From: Acidobacteriota bacterium
GTDB lineage: Bacteria > Acidobacteriota > Terriglobia > UBA7540
NCBI GenBank assembly: GCA_021789565.1
Contig: JAJYJL010000231.1
Span: forward strand, 1 to 9,133
DNA: 9,133 nucleotides
Reading direction: 5' to 3'
Below, piece by piece: positions 1-6,177 of the stretch; the first letter of the stretch is position 1; each line of letters starts with the position of its first letter. A program made the position numbers and the translations under genes. The notes under the pieces were generated by a model. That model had not been told where the DNA came from, made no database searches, and worked only from the letters and a program-made list of their open reading frames with translations.

Positions 1-707
1 TGCGCGTAGGGATCCTCAGAGCCCGTTGGGATGAAGTGAGTGATATCGAGATTGATCCCGGCGTAAGGAGAATTCACCCGGCGCATGATTTCCAGGCAGA
101 CTTCCGCGCTTTGCGTGACGCCGGCATGGTCCTCGATGCCCAGCATGATACCTTTCTTGCTGGCGTACTCGACCGCGGGCTTCATTGTCTCAACCACCCA
201 GTCGGTACCTTGCTTCACAGTTGCGCCTGGCGGAAGCTTACCTCCAAAAACGCGCAAGTGGGAAGCACCGAGGCTGTCAGTAACATCTACCCATTTCTTT
301 ATGTCCGCAAGGACCTCTTGTCGTTTTGCAGTACTGGCTTGGACCATACTCGATCCACAGGCCGCTCCTGAGAGTGGGACGCCATTCTTGAAAGCCAGAT
401 GCCGGAGATCATTAAGATAGGCAGGGTCGGTGGATTTGAACCAGTAAACCGTCATGTCTGCTCCCACCGAACCCATCTTGACGATCTCGCGGATAAAGTC
501 CTGCATACTCATCTGACCACTCTTTAAGTATTTCCGGAAGGAATAAGCACAACACCCCGGAAACATCCTGGCCATGGAATTAGTTCCTGTGGGATCGGCG
601 CCTCTGGCGACAGCTTGCGCCGGGGCCGTTAAGGTCAGCCCCGCTCCCACATAAGCTGCTGCTCCTGCAGATTGCAGGAAACGCCTTCGTGTGAATTTAT
701 TGTTCAT
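1..707 (-). CDS. Tat-exported sugar phosphate isomerase/epimerase (TIM barrel), 3' end cut by window edge
   Basis: A reading frame of 235 codons runs from ATG at 707 off the left edge, so the C-terminus is missing. The N-terminus is a classic twin-arginine signal: RRRFLQ at residues 7-12, a weakly hydrophobic Ala/Gly stretch, then TAPAQA near residue 32. The mature part starts with an FPGCCAYSF segment (residues 49-57). It resembles xylose-isomerase-like/AP-endonuclease-2 TIM barrels, with GIEDHAG (190-196; Glu192, His194) and NLDITHF (219-225; Asp221, His224) as likely divalent-metal ligands. GGAGG lies 6 bases upstream of the ATG. The gene starts 22 bp after the DUF1080 stop codon, so the two are probably co-transcribed. 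Family members isomerise, epimerise or deglycosylate sugars; beside a 3-keto-glycoside hydrolase, a keto-sugar substrate is the best inference. Tat export suggests cofactor or metal loading before transport. The family call is secure; the substrate is unknown. Confidence 0.85.
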   Translation of the reverse strand, partial: MNNKFTRRRFLQSAGAAAYVGAGLTLTAPAQAVARGADPTGTNSMARMFPGCCAYSFRKYLKSGQMSMQDFIREIVKMGSVGADMTVYWFKSTDPAYLNDLRHLAFKNGVPLSGAACGSSMVQASTAKRQEVLADIKKWVDVTDSLGASHLRVFGGKLPPGATVKQGTDWVVETMKPAVEYASKKGIMLGIEDHAGVTQSAEVCLEIMRRVNSPYAGINLDITHFIPTGSEDPYA

Positions 708-729
708 TTTTGCCTCCAGAAGCTGATGT

Positions 730-1389
730 TTATTTTTTCAACGGCTGTACGGCAACTTCCTTGAAGAACACAACATCATGATCGCTGTGGTTTTGGAGCC
801 CGATATAACCTTCGTTGGGGCGGGGACCGCGAGTGGGCTCAAAACCGAATTTTCTGGGAGGCGCGGGTTCGCCTTCGGTGTAATCAGTAACCTTGACACC
901 GTTTACCGTTACGATCGAATGCGGACCGTCAAGCGTGATCTCCATAGTGTTCCACTGGCCTGATCCCTTGCCCGGATAGGACAATGCCTTCGAAATCGAG
1001 TAGAGGCATCCTGTTGAGTGATATTCCTTCGTTTCTCCCTTGGGATCGTTGTCAATCTGGACTTCGTACCCGTAGTTGACAGGCATCCATGCCTCTCGAG
1101 GTTTAATAGGGATTCGTATGAAGACACCGGAATTATCGTTTGGATCCCGCATTTTGAATACTACGCGAATCCTGCAATTGCCGAATTTCTGGCGGGTATA
1201 CCAGAGCAGGCCCATGCCACCGTAAGTTTCGATCAGACCGTTAACGACCTTGTCTCCGCCCGGGCCAACATGTTCCCAGCCATCCAGGTTCTTGCCATTG
1301 TACAGTTGCCTCCACTTTCCACTCTGAGCTTTTCCAGGCACCGTGATGAGTCCAAGAATGATGCAGGAGAAAAATAATTGTTTCACCAT
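730..1389 (-). CDS. Secreted DUF1080 protein (3-keto-disaccharide hydrolase domain)
   Basis: This 219-residue protein matches the usual single-domain DUF1080 length. A Sec signal peptide covers residues 1-21 (hydrophobic core FFSCIILGLITV, likely cleavage after GKA). Family hallmarks follow in order: LYNGKNLDGWE (29-39), NSGVFIRIP (86-94), GYEVQIDND (107-115), TGCLYSI, GQWNTMEIT, and GYIGLQNHS (194-202) near the C-terminus. The fold is a concanavalin-like beta sandwich; characterised relatives cleave glycosides oxidised at C3 of the sugar. The ATG at 1389 is preceded by GAGGTG at a good distance and opens directly into the signal peptide. The open frame continues upstream to 1788, but that part shows no protein-like features and was discarded. 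It is the first gene of a two-gene unit with the Tat-exported isomerase/epimerase. No oxidoreductase that would make the 3-keto substrate lies in the window. Confidence 0.88.
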   Translation of the reverse strand: MVKQLFFSCIILGLITVPGKAQSGKWRQLYNGKNLDGWEHVGPGGDKVVNGLIETYGGMGLLWYTRQKFGNCRIRVVFKMRDPNDNSGVFIRIPIKPREAWMPVNYGYEVQIDNDPKGETKEYHSTGCLYSISKALSYPGKGSGQWNTMEITLDGPHSIVTVNGVKVTDYTEGEPAPPRKFGFEPTRGPRPNEGYIGLQNHSDHDVVFFKEVAVQPLKK

Positions 1390-1481
1390 ATTGCACCTCG
1401 ATCGGAAAGAAATGTTCTTACCTCTGTTGAGCGGGTGACGGAATCCACAAAGGGGAGCCTTGGAGGTCACTATTACGGTTC

Positions 1482-1510
1482 CCCCGCGCGAAGGCAGCCC
1501 CGCCCGAAGG
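1482..1510. repeat. Tandem 13-bp direct repeat, 16-bp period
   Basis: CCCCGCGCGAAGG at 1482-1494 and CCCCGCCCGAAGG at 1498-1510 differ at one base and are offset by 16 bp. They lie between the candidate promoter at 1536-1563 and the DUF1080 start, within the presumed leader of that transcript. A regulator site or a leader-RNA element are both possible; so is chance in GC-rich DNA. Confidence 0.4.
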
Positions 1511-1535
1511 GATTTCTTTGCCCTTGCGACTCGGT

Positions 1536-1563
1536 AGTGTAGCATACTTGACGCTCCAGGCAA
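1536..1563 (-). promoter_or_regulatory. Candidate sigma-70-type promoter for the DUF1080/isomerase unit
   Basis: Read on the minus strand: TTGCCT (-35, 4 of 6 consensus bases), a 16-base spacer, then TACACT (-10, 4 of 6) with an extended TGC just upstream. Transcription would start near 1529, giving a leader of about 140 nt before the ATG at 1389. This is pattern matching only. Confidence 0.35.
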
Positions 1564-1831
1564 GCAAATGAGGAAGAATTTCAATGACTTCCGCGTACAA
1601 TACTCCAATTCGGAACCGCGCACTGAGCGGCCAATTGATATTCTTGTGAGTATCGGACCAGGAAGGTGATGGACCTCAAGGTGTGGCTTCGGTGGACGAA
1701 TGGACATAGAATTGTGCAAAGGTTGCAGGTTCGGGAGGTACATCGGTGCAAGAACGCCCATCAGTCTGATATGGAACGCTGACTTCACCCGGCTTGTTGT
1801 GGACCCAGGACTTACCGATCAAGGAGGAATG

Positions 1832-2356
1832 ATGAAAACTTGGTTAGCCATAGTTGCAACTCTTTTGTTGTGCTGTGCGGCTGCAAATCCGGCCAGCGGT
1901 CAAGGTGTTTTTAAGGTGGAAAAGGGAGAAGCCTTTAATAAGATTGTCCCCAAAGACTTCGTTCTGGAAGAAAACTCAATCCCCACCGAAAAACGCAATT
2001 CGGCGCTTGTTCTTACGCCCTCGGGATCCCGGCTGGTTGTAGGGTTGTTGGACACGAGTGGTTACAGTTCACAAGTTCAGGAAAAGTACCTTGGAATGCT
2101 GATTGCCGAAGGCGACGTTGTGGTGTGCGGTCGCAAGACCGGTGTGGGAAGCTTTGGGTTCGGGCTTGCAAAGGCGCAGAGTTCTACAGGAAAAAAGGCC
2201 TTGAACTTCATGCTCTATAACCAGGCTGGCAAGAAGGTCGCGGAATGTCCGGCAAGTTGGGATGCAAAGATGAAGGGTCCGCTGCCACTGCAAGTAGTTG
2301 TCAGCGGCGGGACGGCTCGCCTTTACGTGGGGCGGACTTGGGTTGAGCTGAAGTAA
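1832..2356 (+). CDS. Small secreted protein of unknown function
   Basis: This 174-residue protein is not one I recognise. An N-terminal signal peptide is clear: MKTWLAIVATLLLCCAAANP, with cleavage likely around PASGQ (residues 20-24). The Cys-Cys pair does not fit a lipobox, because no small residue precedes the cysteine. The mature part of about 150 residues is soluble and beta-rich in appearance, with several GxxG/GTARLYVGRTW-like strand patterns, and no catalytic motif stands out. Two adjacent ATGs exist (1829 and 1832). AAGGAGG at 1821-1827 lies one base from the first but four from the second, so 1832 is preferred. The frame stays open upstream to an ATG at 1700, but that extension would bury the signal peptide. 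It stands alone: divergent from the hydrolase unit and 435 bp from the next gene. The periplasmic or extracellular location is inferred from the signal peptide. Confidence 0.8.
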   Translation: MKTWLAIVATLLLCCAAANPASGQGVFKVEKGEAFNKIVPKDFVLEENSIPTEKRNSALVLTPSGSRLVVGLLDTSGYSSQVQEKYLGMLIAEGDVVVCGRKTGVGSFGFGLAKAQSSTGKKALNFMLYNQAGKKVAECPASWDAKMKGPLPLQVVVSGGTARLYVGRTWVELK

Positions 2357-2623
2357 TAGAGAATTATTGGCTGTGAACATTCCGACCCAGGTTTCGGAGT
2401 GAGTCGCGAACGGCTGCTGGCGCGGTTTTCCAGGCCCCGGTAAGTCCTTGGCGATCTTCACAAAGCGTGTAACTGAGCCGGGTGACTGTTTTTAGAGTCA
2501 GTTGCTTCTGGTTCTGGCTGATCAAGAATCCCGAAGTGAGCAGGGAAGGAAAGTGCCGAATCTTTTCGCCGAGGTCCTTTCAGCTGCAATTCCCTGACCG
2601 CGTCATCTAAGCAACGCCTTGTG

Positions 2624-2629
2624 TATAAT
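2624..2629 (+). promoter_or_regulatory. Candidate -10 box (TATAAT) for the LolA-like fusion gene
   Basis: A perfect TATAAT hexamer preceded directly by TG. No good -35 hexamer is found at 16-18 bases upstream (a CTGACC lies 24 bases away), so the call is tentative. Transcription would start near 2636. Confidence 0.35.
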
Positions 2630-2664
2630 TACGGAAAGGGGGTGTGTAAGGACAAATTGAGGAA

Positions 2665-2677
2665 CCCCTTAAAGGGG
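2665..2677. repeat. Palindrome CCCCTTAAAGGGG, copy 1 (leader)
   Basis: A 13-bp palindrome with a single central A. Its 11-bp core CCCTTAAAGGG (2666-2676) recurs exactly at 2876-2886, 210 bp away. In RNA it could form a short CCCC/GGGG hairpin; in DNA it could be a symmetric operator half-pair. Confidence 0.5.
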
Positions 2678-2791
2678 AAGGATCGACGTGGCGGCGTTCA
2701 GATTTGGCGCTGCTTTGGAGCAACTCTTTGCCTGAAATTGTCTTCTACATAAGTAAGCCGCAAAGGAAGCGGTTGGGGACCGGCGTATCGC

Positions 2792-4123
2792 ATGGATAAA
2801 ACGCTAATCTATCAGACTAAGTCTCATCTCAGGTCAATAGTGGGCCTGTTAATTTTGGTTGTCATTTTTGTGCTTCCCTTAAAGGGCGCACAACCGCTGA
2901 GCAAAGATGACATCACGCTTCTCTTGATCGGTGGCGCTTCCGAATCGAAGATGATCACGCTGGTTGAGCAGCGGGGTGTGGACTTCCAGTTGACGCCGGA
3001 GTTGATTCAGAAATTCCAGAAGGAAGGAGCTTCGCAGGCGCTGATTGACACTATTGTTAACAGCAATCGCAAGAGCACCCCAAAAAGCGCAAGCCCAGTG
3101 GGCGAAGCACCGAGAACAATTTCCAGCTCTGATTCAGGCATAAGCCCTCAGCTTCCCGGTTCGACGCCACAGGTCTCTAATGTTTCCAGCCCGCCTCCGC
3201 CTGCGACCCCACAGCCCCAGAATTCGGCGTCTGCTGCCGTGAACCAAAAGGTCGGCAACGTGATGGCTGGCCTTGCCAACAGGCCTGAACAGGCTTCCCA
3301 AGGTGAGGCCCCTCCGCCTCTTGCCTCGGCATCAAAACCGGCGACAGAGGCCCCTTCTCCGAACCTGAGCGATCCAAGCCCTGCGCAAATTCAGCAAATT
3401 ATTCAGGCCTTCGCAGCCAAGGAACTCATGTTTAAAGAGGCACGGGACAATTACACGTACCGTCAAATCAATAAAGTTGAAACTCTGGATGCGGATGGCA
3501 GGGTCAATGGTTTCTGGCAGCAGAATTGGGACATCTTGTTTGACGATAGTGGCCACCGGATTGAAAAAGTCACCTACGCGCCTCCCGGTTCTCTTCAGGG
3601 TGTCCTGATGACTGAGCAGGACCTGGATGCCATGCGGAGTATCCAGCCGTTTGTGCTCACCAGCAATGATCTTAATGAGTACGACATCAAGTATCTTGGT
3701 CACGTCAAAGTGGATTACATCACGACCTATGTTTTCTCTATCCGGCCGAGGGAAATCAAGAAGAATCATCAGTACTTCCAGGGTGTCATCTGGGTAGATG
3801 ACCGTGATTTGCAGATTGTTAAGACAGAGGGACGCCAGGTACCCGAAATCAGAAACAAAAACGGCGAAAACCTTTTCCCCCGGTTTAAGACCTGGCGACA
3901 GCAGATAGACGGGAAGTTCTGGTTTCCCACCTACACCCTGGCGGACGACACTCTTTATTTCCCCACCGGCCCCGTCCACATCAAAGAAATCATCCGCTAC
4001 ACGGATTACAAGCAGTTCCAGTCGACCTCCGTGATCAAGGCTGTCCAGGCGATTGATTCGAACAAGCCGAATCCGGCGCCGAAAGCTTCTCCGCCTGCTT
4101 CGGACTCCTCCCCGCAGAAATAG
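2792..4123 (+). CDS. Secreted two-domain protein: short N-terminal helical domain, disordered linker, LolA-like C-terminal domain
   Basis: 443 residues. A signal or anchor segment covers residues 15-30 (strongly hydrophobic), with likely cleavage after KGA (residue 33). Residues 35-94 form a small helical domain (SKDDITLLLIGGASESKMI, then VDFQLTPELIQKF and GASQALIDTIV), a pattern I associate with exported acidobacterial proteins. Residues 95-198 are a Pro/Ser/Ala-rich, probably disordered linker. Residues 200-415 resemble the outer-membrane lipoprotein-sorting (LolA-like) fold: a helix at AQIQQIIQAFAAKELMFKEA, then beta strands with FRI-like patterns such as VDYITTYVFSIRP, FQGVIWVDDRDLQIVKTEG and KFWFPTYTLADDT. 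The tail is again low-complexity Pro/Ser. The ATG at 2792 has only a weak GGGGA about 12 bases upstream, but no better start precedes the signal segment. Function is inferred to be envelope-related; the ligand is unknown. TrmJ follows after 44 bp on the same strand. Confidence 0.82.
   Translation: MDKTLIYQTKSHLRSIVGLLILVVIFVLPLKGAQPLSKDDITLLLIGGASESKMITLVEQRGVDFQLTPELIQKFQKEGASQALIDTIVNSNRKSTPKSASPVGEAPRTISSSDSGISPQLPGSTPQVSNVSSPPPPATPQPQNSASAAVNQKVGNVMAGLANRPEQASQGEAPPPLASASKPATEAPSPNLSDPSPAQIQQIIQAFAAKELMFKEARDNYTYRQINKVETLDADGRVNGFWQQNWDILFDDSGHRIEKVTYAPPGSLQGVLMTEQDLDAMRSIQPFVLTSNDLNEYDIKYLGHVKVDYITTYVFSIRPREIKKNHQYFQGVIWVDDRDLQIVKTEGRQVPEIRNKNGENLFPRFKTWRQQIDGKFWFPTYTLADDTLYFPTGPVHIKEIIRYTDYKQFQSTSVIKAVQAIDSNKPNPAPKASPPASDSSPQK
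2876..2886. repeat. Palindrome CCCTTAAAGGG, copy 2 (inside the start of the 2792-4123 gene)
   Basis: An exact copy of the 11-bp core at 2666-2676. It lies within codons 29-32 of the LolA-like fusion gene, at the end of its signal segment (LPLKG). The spacing of 210 bp is close to 20 turns of B-DNA, which would place both sites on the same helix face. Confidence 0.45.
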
Positions 4124-4167
4124 GTTAGTCCGTCGGCATGTGTTTCTCTGCTGGTAAAATCTAGTCC

Positions 4168-4905
4168 ATGAAAAAATCCGCAGTGAAGTGGCGAATCGTT
4201 CTGGTGCGCCCGCGCAATCCCCTGAATATCGGCGCGGCAGCGCGTGCGATGGCCAACTTTGGTTTTGATGACCTGGTGGTGGTGGCGCCTTTCGATCCTG
4301 TTTGGAGGGAAGCACGTTCGGCAGTGGGGGCCGGGCACATCCTCAAATCGGCGCGCATGACCGGCCATATTACAGAAGCAATTGGCGATTGCAACTTTGT
4401 GGTGGGTACCACTACGGGCTCGCGAAGAAACCTTGATCGCGACCCGGTTCCCCTCACAGAACTGACATCGGAGCCGCAGAAACTGTCTTCGCGGGCGCGC
4501 GGGGCGGTGTTGTTTGGCTCTGAAAAGACGGGTTTGCCGAATGACCATCTGAGTTACTGTCACATGCTGGTGCGGATTCCCACAACGGCCGGTTGCCCGT
4601 CGATGAACCTCGGGCAATCCGTGGCAGTATGCTGCTATGAGCTGGCACGTGCTGCGGGGTTTCCGCAAGCCGCGGCCACGGGGCGCGTACACTCTTCTTT
4701 GCCGGCCAATATCCAGTCGCTTGACCACCTGCTTGACCGCGCGGGCCGGCTCCTGGACCATGCAGGTTATTTCAAACCCAAGGCTAAGCAGGCTCAAGTT
4801 CTGAAACTACGCCGGCTGATACTTGACCTTGGGTTGAGCAACAACGATGTACGTGTACTTGGCGGGGTTCTGGCTCAGATAGAGTGGAAGATGGGATCGG
4901 GTTAG
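4168..4905 (+). CDS. trmJ: TrmJ-type tRNA (cytidine/uridine-32-2'-O)-methyltransferase, SPOUT family
   Basis: At 245 residues this is the usual TrmJ length. The three SPOUT/TrmH motifs are all present: NPLNIGAAARAMANFGF (residues 17-33, with Asn20 and the catalytic-position Arg26), VLFGSEKTGLPND (114-126, with Glu119), and a third motif at 138-155 (IPTTAGCPSMNLGQSVAV, variant Cys143 where many members have Tyr). Motifs 2 and 3 build the trefoil-knot SAM site. The C-terminal extension (about 165-245) is helical and typical of TrmJ rather than TrmL. The enzyme methylates the ribose 2'-OH of position 32 in the anticodon loop of some tRNAs, in the cytoplasm. The ATG at 4168 has no strong ribosome binding site, but the protein start fits the family. 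It lies 44 bp after the LolA-like fusion gene, so co-transcription is possible without functional linkage. Its TAG stop directly abuts the stop of the convergent radical SAM gene. TrmJ versus another TrmH-like member is the only doubt. Confidence 0.85.
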   Translation: MKKSAVKWRIVLVRPRNPLNIGAAARAMANFGFDDLVVVAPFDPVWREARSAVGAGHILKSARMTGHITEAIGDCNFVVGTTTGSRRNLDRDPVPLTELTSEPQKLSSRARGAVLFGSEKTGLPNDHLSYCHMLVRIPTTAGCPSMNLGQSVAVCCYELARAAGFPQAAATGRVHSSLPANIQSLDHLLDRAGRLLDHAGYFKPKAKQAQVLKLRRLILDLGLSNNDVRVLGGVLAQIEWKMGSG

Positions 4906-5919
4906 TTATTCGGCGCCTGCCACCGGTTCCAACGGTTGCTCAAAGGCCGGGCGTGTTTGTGGATCTCTCCAGTTATCGAGCAGAGCGACGTGCTGTACGC
5001 ATTGAATGGTGCAACGTGGCGCGCAGGACTTTTGGGTGTGATATTCGTGATACAGGTGTTGCGGCGTGTACTTTTCCAGCGGGATACCCGGATAACCACG
5101 CTGCTGTGAGCAGTAATGGACCAGGCCATCCTCGCAGACATAGAGGTAGCGGCTGCCGGCACGGCATCGCCAATCGCGGGGAATTCCCCGCGCAATGTAC
5201 TTCTGATAGCGATTAAACCGTGAATAGGAACTCTTGCCCCAGCTCATAATGGTGCTGAAGATTGCCTGTTGCTGAGGATTGAGAGGTTGGAGTTGTCCTT
5301 CATGGTCATGAAGAACTCCGACGGTGGAAGTGAAGCGAAGTTCGAGCGCACGGCGAGCAACAGATAACGCGTCTTAAGGGTACCGCACGGCGCTGCCGAG
5401 GACAGAATTGATATTGACCTGAAACACCGCATGCTGCGCAAGCAGCCTCAGCTTCTGGTCGAGTACTTTCAGGCTTTTCTTCGAGACGTCGTCGGGATTG
5501 ACGTTATCAATACTGATCTGGAGATGCTCAAGCCCCGCCTTGTTTAAGGATTCGATTCGGGCTTGCGTCAGAAGATAACCATTCGTAATCATGCCCGCAA
5601 TCATGCCCCGAACTCGAATATGCCGGATGATCTCTTCAAGTTCCGGGTGGAGCAGAGGTTCGCCCCCGCTGATGGTAATGATGCTCGTCCCGAGACCAGC
5701 CAATTTGTCAAGCCGGCGGAACATGGTTTCAAGCGGCAAGGGCTTGGAAAAGTTGTCGTACTCGTTGCAATAAGCGCAGGAGAGGTTGCAACGGCGGATT
5801 GGGATGATGTGAGCAAGGATCGGATGCCGGGTCGAAAGCAGCGCATTTGAGATCATGCGCAGTTCACGCAATCGCGTTCGAACAGACCGGATTTTTCGTT
5901 TAAGAACAACTCCGTCCAT
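4906..5919 (-). pseudogene. Radical SAM enzyme with SPASM-like cysteine-rich C-terminus, interrupted by an in-frame TAA
   Basis: One continuous frame of 338 codons (including the terminal stop) is broken only by TAA at 5376-5374 (codon 182). The N-terminal part (residues 1-181) has the radical SAM [4Fe-4S] motif CNLSCAYC (Cys44, 48, 51), GGEP (85-88), TNG (112-114) and QISID (134-138). Beyond the stop, the same frame continues with helical sequence and six cysteines (252, 262, 270, 299, 303, 307) in a C-x9-C-x7-C and C-x3-C-x3-C arrangement, as expected for SPASM/twitch auxiliary clusters. No frameshift is needed, and the residues around the stop (RYP then DALSVARRAL) read as uninterrupted protein. 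One base change, for example GAA to TAA, explains the break. The 182-codon part alone (5374-5919) would make an N-terminal fragment. ATG 5919 is chosen because the protein-like sequence starts there; a GTG at 6012 with AAGG upstream would add 31 unconvincing residues. Substrate unknown; last gene of the Lol-like cluster. Confidence 0.85.
5374..5376 (-). other. Premature in-frame TAA (codon 182) in the radical SAM gene
   Basis: The plus strand reads tta at 5374-5376, that is TAA on the coding strand, between codons for Pro181 and Asp183. Frame and protein character are the same on both sides. TAA is neither the selenocysteine (TGA) nor the pyrrolysine (TAG) codon, so a nonsense mutation or base-call error is the simplest reading. 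Confidence 0.85.
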
Positions 5920-6177
5920 GATGAATAATGACCAGCACGAATTCGACTGACAGAGACAATCACCGTTTCCGCGTCCCGAAAACTTATTGTAAAACGTTGC
6001 GCCCGGGATCACGAAAACCTTGATCTCTTGTTATCTCCTGTTGAATTATACATATACGATAAAGAATCAAAATCTGCAACAGTTTCACCCTCAAATGTGG
6101 ATAGCGCCAGTCGAACCGTAAGATTCGGCACTCAATCGGAGGGATCGGTCTGTTCTCACCCGCTGTCCGGCAGATTC
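5920..6177. other. Spacer between the LolA-like and radical SAM genes
   Basis: 258 bp with no supported gene. The left part could belong to the radical SAM gene if the GTG at 6012 is used as its start. The middle (6040-6080) is markedly AT-rich compared with its surroundings and carries a candidate promoter, so the radical SAM gene may be transcribed separately from the upstream transport genes. I found no hairpin followed by a T-run after the LolA-like stop. Confidence 0.5.
6045..6050 (-). promoter_or_regulatory. Candidate -10 box (TATAAT) upstream of the radical SAM gene
   Basis: A perfect TATAAT on the minus strand, inside an AT-rich island. The -35 region is weak: TTGATT lies 14 bases upstream, or TTGCAG (6074-6079) sits 17 bases from an alternative TATATG (6051-6056). 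Transcription would start near 6038, which gives only a 25-nt leader to the GTG at 6012 (with AAGG five bases before it) and a leader of about 120 nt to the ATG at 5919. Confidence 0.35.

Larger units (their letters stand above)
1390..1831. other. Divergent intergenic region (442 bp) without a convincing gene
   Basis: This stretch separates the minus-strand hydrolase unit from the plus-strand secreted protein. Open frames enter it from both sides (the DUF1080 frame up to 1788 and the 1832 gene's frame back to 1700), but neither extension has a ribosome binding site or recognisable protein features, and true signal peptides begin at 1389 and 1832. It contains a candidate minus-strand promoter at 1536-1563 and a 13-bp tandem repeat at 1482-1510. 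For the plus strand there are isolated TACAAT (1596-1601) and TAGAAT (1707-1712) hexamers without good -35 partners, so the plus-strand promoter is unresolved. Confidence 0.6.
2357..2791. other. Gene-free stretch (435 bp) holding the upstream region and leader of the LolA-like fusion gene
   Basis: No supported coding frame or tRNA was found on either strand. From about 2636 to 2791 it would form a leader of roughly 155 nt for the gene starting at 2792, if the TATAAT at 2624-2629 is its promoter. The leader contains the CCCCTTAAAGGGG palindrome, an upstream G-run (2638-2642) that could pair with the same C-run, and a small CCGC/GCGG hairpin at 2758-2772. I did not match it to any riboswitch class known to me. 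A weak TGACT/AGTCA inverted repeat near 2480-2500 is the only terminator-like element after the 1832-2356 gene. Confidence 0.5.

Noticed and set aside
1390..1788. N-terminal extension of the DUF1080 frame upstream of 1389
   Set aside because: The Shine-Dalgarno and signal peptide at 1389 define the start; the extension is basic and low in protein character.
2470..2504. Intrinsic terminator after the 1832-2356 gene
   Set aside because: The inverted repeat is only five base pairs and the T-run lies in the loop, not after the stem.
3332..4315. Long open frame (327 codons) on the minus strand opposite the LolA-like fusion gene
   Set aside because: Its protein is Arg-rich without any recognisable domain, and the plus-strand frame has a signal segment and a coherent LolA-like pattern. 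It is a shadow of codon bias.
4006..4797. Open frame of 263 codons antisense to trmJ
   Set aside because: The plus strand carries all three SPOUT motifs; the antisense product is rich in Arg/His/Cys and has no features.
5374..5376. Programmed recoding (amino-acid insertion) at the internal TAA
   Set aside because: Selenocysteine uses TGA and pyrrolysine TAG; no recoding signal was recognised, and the position shows no reason for a special residue. A mutation or sequencing error is simpler.
5244..5441. Minus-strand frame of 65 codons spanning the premature stop of the radical SAM gene
   Set aside because: It is in a different frame from both halves of the enzyme. The true frame needs no shift, so this is not a bridging coding segment.
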